A stretch of DNA of 59,915 bases, taken from positions 1 to 59,915 of the forward strand of contig JBFMFR010000043.1 in assembly GCA_040752025.1 (NCBI GenBank). The letters are read 5' to 3'. The translations under genes and the position numbers were made by a program. The notes under the pieces were generated by a model. That model worked only from the letters and a program-made list of their open reading frames with translations. It was not told the DNA's origin and did not search any database. This document shows positions 26,175 through 33,973 of this stretch, in pieces (within the stretch, counting starts at the first letter, position 1; every line of letters begins with the position of its first letter). The stretch comes from JBFMFR01 sp040752025 (GTDB taxonomy: Bacteria > Chloroflexota > Anaerolineae > Anaerolineales > UBA4823).

Positions 26175-26552
26175 TCAGGGCTTCTTTTCGATATAGCGAA
26201 CGCCATCGATATCTTTGAAGTGAGCTTCCTGCGTCCAAAGCGTGGCATTGTATGCTCGCGCCGTGGCCAGGATGATGCTGTCAGCCATGGCCAGCTTCAA
26301 CTTGGCTGAAAGGCGCGCCGCTTCGATGGCCTCCTGCCGGTGCAGTTCTAAAACCATCCCGCGTGACATGATGCCGGCGGCTTCAAGCGCTCGTTCTTCG
26401 CTAAATTCCAGGAGGACGCGCTTGAATACTTCATAGATACAGATGGTTGGTGTTGCCAGGTTTGCTTCGTCTTCAACGGAAGGCGCGAAGAAATCGGCGT
26501 TTGCCCCATCGGTCAAATATTCCACCCATCCCGAAGAGTCAACGATATTCAT
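26175..26552 (-). CDS. vapC: VapC-like PIN-domain ribonuclease toxin
   Basis: The 125-residue protein has the PIN-domain acidic residues: Asp5 in MNIVDSSGW, a Glu in ICIYEVFKR (about residue 41), the Asp in LAMADSIILATA (about 91) and a later Asp in HFKDIDG. These form the Mg2+ site for cleaving RNA. Its ATG overlaps the antitoxin stop by one base (TGATG). Length is normal for VapC. Confidence 0.9.
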   Translation of the reverse strand: MNIVDSSGWVEYLTDGANADFFAPSVEDEANLATPTICIYEVFKRVLLEFSEERALEAAGIMSRGMVLELHRQEAIEAARLSAKLKLAMADSIILATARAYNATLWTQEAHFKDIDGVRYIEKKP

Positions 26553-26764
26553 CAGCGCTCCTCATCGACTTCTTCACGGATATTTTCCGTATTCATCCCT
26601 TTCAACATGCCGCGTGCCTCTTGAATGGGAGGAACAATCACCACGCGCAAAGTACCGTTGTAGGGGAGAAACACCAGCTTTTGCCCCGGCTTTAGATCGA
26701 ACTGCTCGCGAATTTCGCGCGGAATGACCACCTGGTATTTGGAGGATATGGTAACAGCCGTCAT
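26552..26764 (-). CDS. vapB: VapB/AbrB-type antitoxin
   Basis: The 70-residue protein has an N-terminal SpoVT/AbrB swapped-hairpin DNA-binding domain: TISSKYQVVIPREIREQFDLKPGQKL. Its C-terminal part (GMLKGMNTENIREEVDEER) would wrap the toxin. The start at 26764 was chosen over a longer frame because family members begin just before this hairpin. It lies upstream of the toxin and most likely represses the pair's own promoter. Confidence 0.87.
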   Translation of the reverse strand: MTAVTISSKYQVVIPREIREQFDLKPGQKLVFLPYNGTLRVVIVPPIQEARGMLKGMNTENIREEVDEER

Positions 26765-26842
26765 CGCTTTACATCTCCTGATCGTAACAAAAACGTAAGA
26801 CAATTATACTATCAATTCTGCCTCCGACCGGTTGGAATACAG

Positions 26843-26929
26843 GGGGCGACCCGTCGTTGCCAACCGCGTTTCGAATCGACGGCGGGGTTGCGCCTGCCCG
26901 CGCGCCAATTGATCAGGCTGGGTCGCCCC
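26843..26929. repeat. REP-like element, copy A
   Basis: 87-bp element bounded by GGGGCGACCC (26843-26852) and its exact complement GGGTCGCCCC (26920-26929). Its interior is nearly identical to copy C at 27061-27147, sharing the stretch around TTGCCAACCGCGTTTCGAAT and the GCGCCTGCCCGCGCGCCAAT stretch. Confidence 0.85.
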
Positions 26930-26953
26930 TACACATTTTGCCGCGCACATGTC

Positions 26954-27041
26954 GGGGCGACCCACACCGGTCTATTGCGGCGCTATCTGGCGCGGAATCA
27001 CTGCCGGCCAAAACGCCGGCCGGCGAATGACGGGTCGCCCA
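26954..27041. repeat. REP-like element, copy B
   Basis: Same terminal repeats as copy A, with the last base of the right arm changed. The interior differs from copies A and C but matches copy D inside the RAYT gene: both contain ATCTGGCGCGGAATCAC and a CCGGCCGGCG palindrome. Two interior types therefore share one set of ends. Confidence 0.75.
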
Positions 27042-27060
27042 CGTGCGCAACGCAACACCG

Positions 27061-27147
27061 GGGGCGACCCGCCATTGCCAACCGCGTTTCGAATAGACAG
27101 CCGGATTGCGCCTGCCCGCGCGCCAATTGATCGGACCGGGTCGCCCC
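27061..27147. repeat. REP-like element, copy C, abutting the RAYT stop
   Basis: 87-bp near copy of copy A, with ends GGGGCGACCC (27061-27070) and GGGTCGCCCC (27138-27147). Its right end overlaps the first base of the RAYT stop codon, on the 3' side of that gene. Confidence 0.85.
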
Positions 27148-27746
27148 TACGCATATTCGCTGTCCTCCTGCCAATGGCGAGGGTTGTCGTGGATATATTG
27201 GCGGATGCGATCCCATTCATCCTGGTCGCGGATGATGTGTTCGTAATAATCGCGCTGCCAGATGGGAAACGCCAACCGCAGGCGTTTCGTCACACGCGAT
27301 TTGAATTGACCGACATACGCCCCCACCGATCCCGGCGGCGGGCCGTGCGGCCGCAACCAATCGCCGCCATCATCGGCACGTAGGGGCGACCCACCCTGGT
27401 CAATCATGCCCCCATCTGGCGCGGAATCACCGCCATCCACAATCCCGGCCGGCGCGCAACGGGTCGCTCCGGTTGGATCAACAATCACAATAATTCCATG
27501 AACATGATTGGGCATGATCACAAACGCGTCCAGGCGCAAATTGGGAAAACGCATCGCCAACCGCCGCCATTCCTGCTCGACGATCCGCCCGGCCCGGTTC
27601 AACCGCATGGCATTGTCAACGATCTCGCCGAATAAACGCGCCCGCCCCTGGGTCACCAGGGTGATGAAATAGGCGCCCGACTGGGTGTAATCGTAGCCCT
27701 TCAAACGGATCGAACGGCGGTGGTGGATTTGGGGATTATATGGCAT
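27147..27746 (-). mobile_element. REP-associated tyrosine transposase (RAYT, IS200/IS605-like Y1 family)
   Basis: The 199-residue protein starts at the ATG at 27746 (a longer frame upstream has no family match). It has the Y1 transposase plan: YDYTQSGAYFITLVTQGR, the HUH motif His81-Val-His83 in IMPNHVHGIIVI, and catalytic Tyr in WQRDYYEHIIRDQDEWDR (about 167-168), ending RQYIHDNPRHW. Lack of IS ends and the nearby REP-like palindromes indicate a RAYT, a single-copy housekeeping-like relative that nicks and moves REP elements. Residues about 91-125 are an extra low-complexity segment that coincides with REP copy D. Confidence 0.88.
27383..27470. repeat. REP-like element, copy D, inside the RAYT coding sequence
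   Basis: GGGGCGACCC at 27383-27392 and a degenerate GGGTCGCTCC at 27461-27470 enclose an 88-bp interior related to copy B. In the RAYT protein it encodes about residues 93-122, a Gly/Asp/Pro-rich stretch between conserved parts. Confidence 0.65.
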
Positions 27747-27888
27747 CGCCGCGCTCCAGCATGCGGCCCAGGACAGCGATAACCTCGCCATTGGCCCGGT
27801 ACAGGCGGTGATCGCTGACCCCGTTCCAGGGTTCCTGATCACAGCCATCCACCGGGATTTCCAGCCCGACCTGGGCGTGGTTCTTCAC
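27736..27888 (-). CDS. Possible short ORF overlapping the RAYT start
   Basis: A GTG-started frame of 50 codons (WNGVSDHRLYRANGEVIAVL near its end) terminates 11 bp into the RAYT gene, so the two could be translationally coupled. The residue mix looks protein-like, but the stretch may be a remnant of a longer gene because a stop precedes the GTG closely. Not recognised. Confidence 0.3.
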   Translation of the reverse strand: MKNHAQVGLEIPVDGCDQEPWNGVSDHRLYRANGEVIAVLGRMLERGDAI

Positions 27889-27995
27889 GCTCTACCCCGC
27901 CCACTGCGGGACGGCCCGTGCCTCAATTGTAACCTGTTTTTACGATGCGCCATACCGGGGCGGCGCGCGTCGCCCATCATGCGTGGCATACTGAA

Positions 27996-28030
27996 ATTAA
28001 CCCGGGCCAGAGTGGAAAACTCTGGCCCGG
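27996..28030 (-). terminator. Strong hairpin after the ABC ATPase gene
   Basis: A perfect 11-bp stem (CCGGGCCAGAG at 28002-28012 with CTCTGGCCCGG at 28020-28030) and 7-base loop sits 49 bp downstream of the gene ending at 28079. On the minus strand it is followed by a short TTAATTT run, so it is likely a weak-tailed intrinsic terminator. Confidence 0.6.
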
Positions 28031-28078
28031 TACATCAGGGTGCAGATTCAAGACGCCAGAGGCGGCGATTTTGTTCCC

Positions 28079-28816
28079 CTAAACGATCTTGCCATCCACG
28101 ATCGTCACCGTGCGCGCCGCCCGCCGGGCCAGGTCGCTGTCGTGCGTCACCATCAGCACCGTCTTGCCATCCTCGGCCAGTTGGTGCAGCAGGCTGAAAA
28201 CCTGCTCAGCCGTGCGCGAGTCCAGGTTGCCGGTGGGCTCATCAGTGACCACGATCTTGGGGTCGTTGGCCAGAGAACGGGCAATGGCAGCCGCCTGCTG
28301 TTGGCCCCCTGACAGGCGCCGGGGCAGCTTGTGGGCGTAATCCTGGATACCTACCAGGCTGAGCAAGTGCATGGCGCGCTGGTTGCGCTCCGCGGGTGTG
28401 AAAACATTGCTGAAATCCATCGGCAGGCGCACGTTCTCCAACACGGTCAGGGTGGGCAAAAGCTGGAAAAATTGGAAAACAATGCCCATGTTACGGCCGC
28501 GCCATAAAGCCAACTGGCCCTCATCGAGGCGGTGCACCGGCGTGCAGGCCACGTAAACTTCCCCAGCGGAGGGGCGATCGATGCCGGTCAGCATATTGAT
28601 CAACGTGGTCTTACCACTGCCGGATTTGCCAACAATGGCGACGAATTCACCCCGCTGGATTTGCAGGTCTATACCTGCCAATGCAGTGAACTTTCCCGCG
28701 CTGGACTGGTAAGTTTTTACCACCTGACTGAGGCGGATCATGACCTGATCCTGGCAATCCCCTCGCAATGCCTGCGTGGGCCAGCTATTTTTCTCTCGCA
28801 GATTCTCTTTGAGCAT
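28079..28816 (-). CDS. MacB/LolD-type ABC exporter ATPase
   Basis: The 245-residue protein has Walker A GKSGSGKTT, Q-loop VFQFFQLLPTLTV, signature LSGGQQQAAAIARSL, Walker B VVTDEPTGNLD and switch His in MVTHDSD. The signature helix has Ala where Arg is usual (QQAAA). AGGAG lies 7 bp before the start at 28816; an internal ATG at 28741 is nearer the family's usual start but has a weaker site. It is the third gene of the exporter operon, after the permease, so two different ATPases flank one permease. Confidence 0.88.
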   Translation of the reverse strand: MLKENLREKNSWPTQALRGDCQDQVMIRLSQVVKTYQSSAGKFTALAGIDLQIQRGEFVAIVGKSGSGKTTLINMLTGIDRPSAGEVYVACTPVHRLDEGQLALWRGRNMGIVFQFFQLLPTLTVLENVRLPMDFSNVFTPAERNQRAMHLLSLVGIQDYAHKLPRRLSGGQQQAAAIARSLANDPKIVVTDEPTGNLDSRTAEQVFSLLHQLAEDGKTVLMVTHDSDLARRAARTVTIVDGKIV

Positions 28817-28849
28817 CGAGTGACTCCTCTTTGAATGCAGTTGTGCAAA

Positions 28850-31270
28850 TTACTCGTAACTCAGCACTTCACGCACCGTCAGGCGTGCGGCATCGCGCGC
28901 CGGGACCAGGCTGGAGAACACACCAATCAAGACTACAACCACCAGCCAGGCCAGCAAACCGGGCAGCGAATAGCGGAAAGATGCGTCCGTATCGAGGGAT
29001 ACACGCACAATAGCTACAGCCAGCGCCCACCCCACCGGATAAGATAGAAAGGCGCTGAACATCCAGCTCAACAGCGCTACCACCACACCCTCTACCACAA
29101 CTACCTGCCGGACGGAAGAATGTGAAGCGCCTACAGCCCGCAGAACGCCGATCTCGCGCCGGCGTTCCAGGACGTTGATGCCCATAGCGCCCGTCAGGCC
29201 CAGGCCACCGATCACAGCCAGAATGCCAGCCACCAACATCAAGACGATCGACAGAATATCAAAAGCATCGGAAAGGGCCGAAAAGATTTCACTGCGCGTT
29301 TTGCTGCTGCTCTGGCTGAGTTTTGCATCTTCGAAACGCTTCTCCAACTCCTTGCCCACCTGGCTCTGCTGGCTGGCAGTGGTAAAGGCGCCCGGCGCCA
29401 TCAGAACGCGCACGCTGTCTACCTGGTTATAGCGACCAGTCAATTTGGCGAACTGCTCATCGTGCATGTAAATGCGCGGGGACATCATATGCTTGGAAAC
29501 GATGCCCACCACCTGGTAAGTGCGCTCGGTGTTGTCAACCTTCAAAACAACGTTATCCCCCAGGCTGATGCCCGGCTCGCCCACCAGTATATCTTCGTTA
29601 ATGACCACCTGAGAAGTATCGCCGGCCTGCAGCCAGCGCCCCTTGACCATCAAGGGCTGCACGGTTTGGGAGGCCTGCGGCAGCCCCACGACCTCGACGC
29701 GGTCGCTCTCGCTGCCATCCGGATGGACGATGAAACCATTGGAGCTGGCCCAGCCTTCGGCAACCTTCACGCCGGGTACACGCAGCGCTTCGCGCTCAGC
29801 GGTGTACTTACTTGCGCCGCCAGGAATATTGATGGATACGTCAAAGGCAATGTAGCGGCCAAACTCGCGGACTTGTTGAGCCAGGGTAGCGTAGGAACTG
29901 AAGACGGCCATGAACATGGCGCCCGCTACCGTCAGGGTGATCAACGTGAAGGCCAGGCGAGATTTATTGCGAAAGGTGTTGCGCAGCGAGAGCATCACCG
30001 GCGGGCTGAGGTGGCGCAGACGCACCAGCAGGCTGTCTACCCCTTTGCGCTCGCCATCCTCGCCCAGGCCATATTCGTAGATGGCATCGTAGACCGAGAT
30101 GCGCGTACCGCGCAGGATAGGCGACAGGGCCACGCCCAGGGGCATGAAAATGCCCAGCCCAACTTGCAGAAAGAGGATACTGGTGGGCAGGCTCACCTGG
30201 CTGGTGTTGAAATTCATGAAATTAGCTGCCACGCTGGTCAAGCCCCAGGCGCCCAATACACCCAGCGGCAGGGCGATCACCAGTCCCAACAGGCTGAGCA
30301 CCAGCACGTAAGCCAGGTACATGCGCACGATCTGCGAGCGCGCCGCCCCCACCGAGCGCATGATGCCAATCTGCTTGACCTGCTGCACCAACACCGCCGA
30401 GACGGTGTTGACCACCAGGCCGCCGCTCAGCAGGATCGCCAGCACGCTCATCACCTGGAAGACCAGCAGGATGCCGTCCACCTGCCTGCGCCCCCAAAAC
30501 TCGCCCGGCAGCGAACCAGCGCCAGGGATCTGCATGGCAGCAACCTGATAGCCGCCTGGCTCGATAATGCGGTCGCGCGCCGCAGCCGCCACGGTGAGCA
30601 CGTGCTCACGATCGGACTTATTTTGCGCCACCACTACCTTGATCTGGTTGTAATAAGGGCGCTCGCCCAACCACTCCAGGGTCGGCATCGTGACATAACC
30701 CAGGGCCTCGCCAGTGATATTGTAAGGCTGGGTGCTCATATCGTGAACGATACCGCTGACCGTCAGGCGGTACTGCTTGCCATCGTTCATTTCAATCCAT
30801 ACAGGGTCGCCAACCGTCACCTTCAGGCCCACGGCAGTAGTGCGCTCCAGCAAAATGCCGCGCAACCCCGGGGAAGCGCTGCCCTTTTCCAGGCGCAACT
30901 GGTTGATGCGCAGGTCCGAAAAATCAGGAAAAGTGCGCAGATTCAAACGCGTCTTCGAAGAGGCCGGTTTTTCATTCTCGCTGATGATGAACCCCTCTGT
31001 CGTGCGCTGCGCTTCCGCATACTCAATCTCGCGCATTGAACGCACATCGGCAGCCAGCTTCTCCTGGAAAGGCGAAACGTAGATCAGGATGCTGGCCGGG
31101 TTGCGCTCGGCGAACTGCCCGGACATGTCGCGCTTCATCACAGTCACGGTAGTGTTGATCATGCCCACGGCGGCGATGCCAATGGCGATGGTGAAAACCA
31201 CCAGTAAGGAGCGGGCTTTGTTGCTCCAGATGTCGTGTAGGATCTTGTCCCAGGGTGCGCTCAGGTCCAT
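28850..31270 (-). CDS. FtsX/MacB-type ABC exporter permease with two FtsX units
   Basis: The 806-residue protein has a first membrane helix (about 18-40) and a large extracytoplasmic domain (about 45-250). A block of three helices follows (about 270-390; VMSVLAILLSGGLVVNTVSAVL). A second such unit runs from about 435 to 806, closing with VVVEGVVVALLSWMFSAFLSYPVGWALAVA and the final FtsX helix. This duplicated arrangement is typical of permeases that extrude lipids, peptides or antibiotics by mechanotransmission. It lies between two ATPase genes. Substrate unknown. Confidence 0.9.
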   Translation of the reverse strand: MDLSAPWDKILHDIWSNKARSLLVVFTIAIGIAAVGMINTTVTVMKRDMSGQFAERNPASILIYVSPFQEKLAADVRSMREIEYAEAQRTTEGFIISENEKPASSKTRLNLRTFPDFSDLRINQLRLEKGSASPGLRGILLERTTAVGLKVTVGDPVWIEMNDGKQYRLTVSGIVHDMSTQPYNITGEALGYVTMPTLEWLGERPYYNQIKVVVAQNKSDREHVLTVAAAARDRIIEPGGYQVAAMQIPGAGSLPGEFWGRRQVDGILLVFQVMSVLAILLSGGLVVNTVSAVLVQQVKQIGIMRSVGAARSQIVRMYLAYVLVLSLLGLVIALPLGVLGAWGLTSVAANFMNFNTSQVSLPTSILFLQVGLGIFMPLGVALSPILRGTRISVYDAIYEYGLGEDGERKGVDSLLVRLRHLSPPVMLSLRNTFRNKSRLAFTLITLTVAGAMFMAVFSSYATLAQQVREFGRYIAFDVSINIPGGASKYTAEREALRVPGVKVAEGWASSNGFIVHPDGSESDRVEVVGLPQASQTVQPLMVKGRWLQAGDTSQVVINEDILVGEPGISLGDNVVLKVDNTERTYQVVGIVSKHMMSPRIYMHDEQFAKLTGRYNQVDSVRVLMAPGAFTTASQQSQVGKELEKRFEDAKLSQSSSKTRSEIFSALSDAFDILSIVLMLVAGILAVIGGLGLTGAMGINVLERRREIGVLRAVGASHSSVRQVVVVEGVVVALLSWMFSAFLSYPVGWALAVAIVRVSLDTDASFRYSLPGLLAWLVVVVLIGVFSSLVPARDAARLTVREVLSYE

Positions 31271-31295
31271 GTGATTGGCTTCCAGGTTATCAGGC

Positions 31296-32036
31296 TCAGG
31301 CGGCGATCAGGCCGTCGACGATTTTCACGCGCCGGCTGGCGCGCGCCGCGATGCTTTTATCGTGGGTCACGATCAACAGAGTTTTGCCGTGTTCGACCAG
31401 GCCAACGAACAGATCCAGGATCTCGCCAGCAGTGCGCGAGTCGAGGTTGCCGGTCGGCTCATCAGCCACGATCACCGGTGGGTCGTTGGCCAGCGCCCGG
31501 GCGATGGCCACGCGCTGCTGCTGGCCTCCGGAGATTTCAGAGGGCGTCTTGTGGGCGTGCTCGGCAATACCCACTTGCTCGAGCAGGTGCAGAGCACGCT
31601 CCCGGCGCTGGCGGCGCGTATAGCGTCCACAGAAATCCATGGGGATGGTGACGTTTTTGATTATATTGACCGAGGGCAAGAGTTGAAAGAACTGAAAAAC
31701 GATGCCCAGGTTCAGGCCGCGCCAGCGAGAACGCTGGTCTTCGTTGAGGGTTTGGATCGGCGTGCCGCCAATCACGATTTCACCGGCATCGGGACGGTCG
31801 ATGCCGGTGATCATGTTGATCAGGGTGGATTTACCTGCCCCAGACTTGCCTAAAACGGCCACGAACTCACCTGGGGAGACCTGCAAGTCGATGCCCCTGA
31901 GAGCCGGCACCTCCCCGGCCGGGGTGCGGTAGATCTTATGTAGATTGCGTAACTCAATCAAAGCCGGGGCAATGTGATTGCCCTGGTTTAGGGTAAGGCT
32001 AACGCCAGTCATTAAGGTCTGCGGTGAAGCTTGCAT
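31296..32036 (-). CDS. MacB/LolD-type ABC exporter ATPase
   Basis: The 246-residue protein has about 25 leader residues, then the ATPase: LIELRNLHKIYRTPAGEVPALRGIDL, Walker A GKSGAGKST, signature ISGGQQQRVAIARAL, Walker B IVADEPTGNLD and switch His in IVTHDKS. It is the first gene of the exporter operon, 25 bp before the permease. A divergent TetR-type regulator gene begins about 210 bp away. Confidence 0.9.
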   Translation of the reverse strand: MQASPQTLMTGVSLTLNQGNHIAPALIELRNLHKIYRTPAGEVPALRGIDLQVSPGEFVAVLGKSGAGKSTLINMITGIDRPDAGEIVIGGTPIQTLNEDQRSRWRGLNLGIVFQFFQLLPSVNIIKNVTIPMDFCGRYTRRQRRERALHLLEQVGIAEHAHKTPSEISGGQQQRVAIARALANDPPVIVADEPTGNLDSRTAGEILDLFVGLVEHGKTLLIVTHDKSIAARASRRVKIVDGLIAA

Positions 32037-32089
32037 GAAATACCTATCTTATCCAGATTTCAGGTTGTGCTCATTTGCACTTAATTTAT

Positions 32090-32123
32090 GATATAGTGTA
32101 TATCTTATGATACATGCTATATC
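32090..32123. promoter_or_regulatory. Nested palindrome between the exporter operon and the TetR gene
   Basis: Outer arms GATATAG (32090-32096) and CTATATC (32117-32123) enclose inner arms TGTAT (32097-32101) and ATACA (32110-32114). The site lies in an AT-rich divergent promoter region, 54 bp before the exporter start and 126 bp before the TetR start. It fits a TetR-family operator. Confidence 0.55.
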
Positions 32124-32248
32124 GTTTCTTGCAGCGATGTAGTATACTACAAATCACCAGATTAGCAAGGGTTTTTTGCAGAATCGCAAGGCCGGAACCT
32201 TGGAAGATACTCGAGCAGAATTCTTCAAACAAAAAGGGAAATCAGATC

Positions 32249-32812
32249 ATGGATAAAATCGACCGACGCATCCAGCGCACCAATCGTTTGCTCCAAGAAG
32301 CCCTGATCGAGCTAACCCTGGAACGCGGCTATGACGCCGTGACGATTCGGGATATCACCGATAAGGCTGATGTGGGCTATGCCACTTTTTTCCGGCACTA
32401 TCCCGACAAAGACGCCCTACTGGTAGATCTGGTGCAGGCGATGAAAGAGGATTTCATGGCCTTGCTTGCTCCCCACTGGCTGGGGTCCGAGCCAGAAAAA
32501 GGCAGCACGATCCTGTTCCAATACGTGGAGGATAACTTCGAGCTGGTGAGCGTGCTGTTGAACAGCAGCAGCACCATGGCTCTGCTCGAACCAGCCCAGG
32601 AAATTGGCCTGGAAGGGGTAAAAGACGCGTTCACCCTGGAGGTCAATGGCTCCATCCCCGTTGAAGTAGCCGCCAACCATCTGGTGGCATCTTTGATCAG
32701 CATGATGCGCTGGTGGGTGGAGCACAACATGCCCTATACACCCGAGCAGATGGGGCGTTTCACCACCGAGTTGATCATCCGCCCGGTGATGACGAGTATG
32801 TCACCGCGCTGA
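32249..32812 (+). CDS. TetR-family transcription regulator
   Basis: The 187-residue protein starts at the ATG at 32249, preceded by AAAGGGA; a longer frame has no family match. The N-terminal helix-turn-helix (about 8-55) is clear: RTNRLLQEALIELTLERGYDAVTIRDITDKADVGYATFFRHYPDKDALL. The helical C-terminal domain would bind a ligand, probably a hydrophobic compound. Its divergent place next to the exporter operon suggests it represses the pump until the exported compound appears. Its end overlaps the radical SAM gene by 12 bp, tail to tail. Confidence 0.9.
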   Translation: MDKIDRRIQRTNRLLQEALIELTLERGYDAVTIRDITDKADVGYATFFRHYPDKDALLVDLVQAMKEDFMALLAPHWLGSEPEKGSTILFQYVEDNFELVSVLLNSSSTMALLEPAQEIGLEGVKDAFTLEVNGSIPVEVAANHLVASLISMMRWWVEHNMPYTPEQMGRFTTELIIRPVMTSMSPR

Positions 32813-33382
32813 ATCAAAATTCAGGGGGGCGATCCCGCTCAGCCACAGCTCCCCTTGCGGGGTGATCGTCACTTCAGCTTCTGGCACGCCAGCCAGTTCA
32901 GCAGGCGAATAGCGCCCGGTGAGGAAATGAACGCGCTGGTTGACTGAGCCCAACAGGCCGTGCGCCAGGCGCTGGCTGGCATCGTAACGCCCGGCAATCA
33001 GAACGTCGATGTGCGCCAGGATAGCAGGGCCGTTCGGCAGGCGCTGCACTTCCTCCCAGGTGAAACCGGTAAAAACCAGCACAGATAGCTGCATAGCGGC
33101 GCGCAGGCGCTGCAGCAGGATGAACAAGGCTTTTGGCTGCTGCAACGGCTCACCGCCGCTGACCGTCAGCCCCTGGATGTGCGTTTGCAAAGCCGCCAGG
33201 CGAACGACCAGGTCATCCACCGCCCACAAGTCTCCACCCCGTGGATCGTGTGTGCCCGGGTTGAAGCATCCCAGGCAGCCCAGTGTGCAGCCCTGCACCC
33301 ACAAAACGGCGCGGCAGCCCGGCCCGTTGGCGCGGCTTTCGGGCTGGAAATGGTGGACGCGCAGGTGAACGCTATCCGGCAT
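32801..33382 (-). CDS. Radical SAM activase-like protein (NrdG/pyruvate formate-lyase activase type)
   Basis: The 193-residue protein is a short radical SAM fold with the Cx3Cx2C cluster motif in QGCTLGCLGCFNPGTHD (about 30-45) and the SAM-contacting GGEP in LTVSGGEPLQQP. Its length and order match activases that put a glycyl radical on a partner enzyme, such as NrdG. No glycyl-radical enzyme is encoded nearby; instead it overlaps the DUF2997 gene by 11 bp at the end of the Ycf46/Hsp70 gene train. Its substrate may be a component of that system. Function in this setting is unknown. Confidence 0.85.
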   Translation of the reverse strand: MPDSVHLRVHHFQPESRANGPGCRAVLWVQGCTLGCLGCFNPGTHDPRGGDLWAVDDLVVRLAALQTHIQGLTVSGGEPLQQPKALFILLQRLRAAMQLSVLVFTGFTWEEVQRLPNGPAILAHIDVLIAGRYDASQRLAHGLLGSVNQRVHFLTGRYSPAELAGVPEAEVTITPQGELWLSGIAPLNFDSAR

Positions 33383-33581
33383 GCTGCTGCCGCCTGGTCT
33401 GCACCCGGTTGGGCGCGGGCTCCAAGGCTTCGGAGGTCATCTGGCGCTCTTCCACCTCACCGCCCAGTGCGGCTTCCAGCGCCTGGGTCAGCTCCAGGCA
33501 GGCCTCACCTTTCACACCTGACACGTGAATGTGTACCTGGCCATCCTGGTCGATCGTCACTTCGATTTCTTCTATTTGCAT
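33372..33581 (-). CDS. DUF2997-family small protein
   Basis: The 69-residue protein resembles the short DUF2997 family: IEVTIDQDGQVHIHVSGVKGEACLELTQALEAALGG, a small alpha+beta unit with one Cys. A polar tail follows. Members are found next to DUF1257 (Ycf35-like) genes in several bacteria, as here. It lies 12 bp after DUF1257 and overlaps the radical SAM gene. Function unknown. Confidence 0.7.
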   Translation of the reverse strand: MQIEEIEVTIDQDGQVHIHVSGVKGEACLELTQALEAALGGEVEERQMTSEALEPAPNRVQTRRQQHAG

Positions 33582-33593
33582 GGCATCCTCCGT

Positions 33594-33959
33594 TCAGGCT
33601 ACCCGGCGCAGCACCAGGCGGATCTGCCCGCTCTCCCGCGCTTCTTCGCTGACCAGGTCGAAACCCTGCGCCTGGAACTTGCTGCAGGCAGCATGATAGG
33701 CGTAGCGCTGCAGCAGTTGTTCCTGGAATTTTTGCCGCTCAGCGGTGGGAATGCCCCACCAGTCCGCTGACATGCTGTAGGTATCCCCCGCTTTGACGAA
33801 ATTGACTTCGCGGCTGATCAGGCCGCTCTTGAAGCGCGTCTTGACGCGCTGGCCGGCGCGATGCTCCACCACCTGCCAGGTATATCCCAGGTCGGTCAGG
33901 GCCTGGGTGAGAAACTCCTCTTCAACCATCTTCGTTTTGATGCGGGAAATATGGGACAT
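33594..33959 (-). CDS. DUF1257 (Ycf35-like) protein
   Basis: The 121-residue protein begins MSHISRIKTKM, as in the DUF1257/Ycf35 family, and a GGAGG site 5 bp before this ATG decides the start. The family pattern continues with LTQALTDLGYTWQV, VNFVKAGDTYSMSADWWGI and YAYHAACSKFQAQGFDLVSEE. Ycf35 is conserved in cyanobacteria and some plastids with no settled biochemical role. Here it sits between an Hsp70-like gene and DUF2997. Confidence 0.8.
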   Translation of the reverse strand: MSHISRIKTKMVEEEFLTQALTDLGYTWQVVEHRAGQRVKTRFKSGLISREVNFVKAGDTYSMSADWWGIPTAERQKFQEQLLQRYAYHAACSKFQAQGFDLVSEEARESGQIRLVLRRVA

Positions 33960-33973
33960 ACTTACCTCCACCG

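Noticed and set aside
26843..27147. CRISPR array
   Set aside because: The repeats are few, long and bounded by inverted ends, with no regular short repeat-spacer pattern and no cas genes; REP-like elements explain them.
29462..31039. 525-codon open frame antisense to the exporter permease
   Set aside because: Its His/Gln-rich translation has no family, while the opposite strand encodes a clear FtsX permease.
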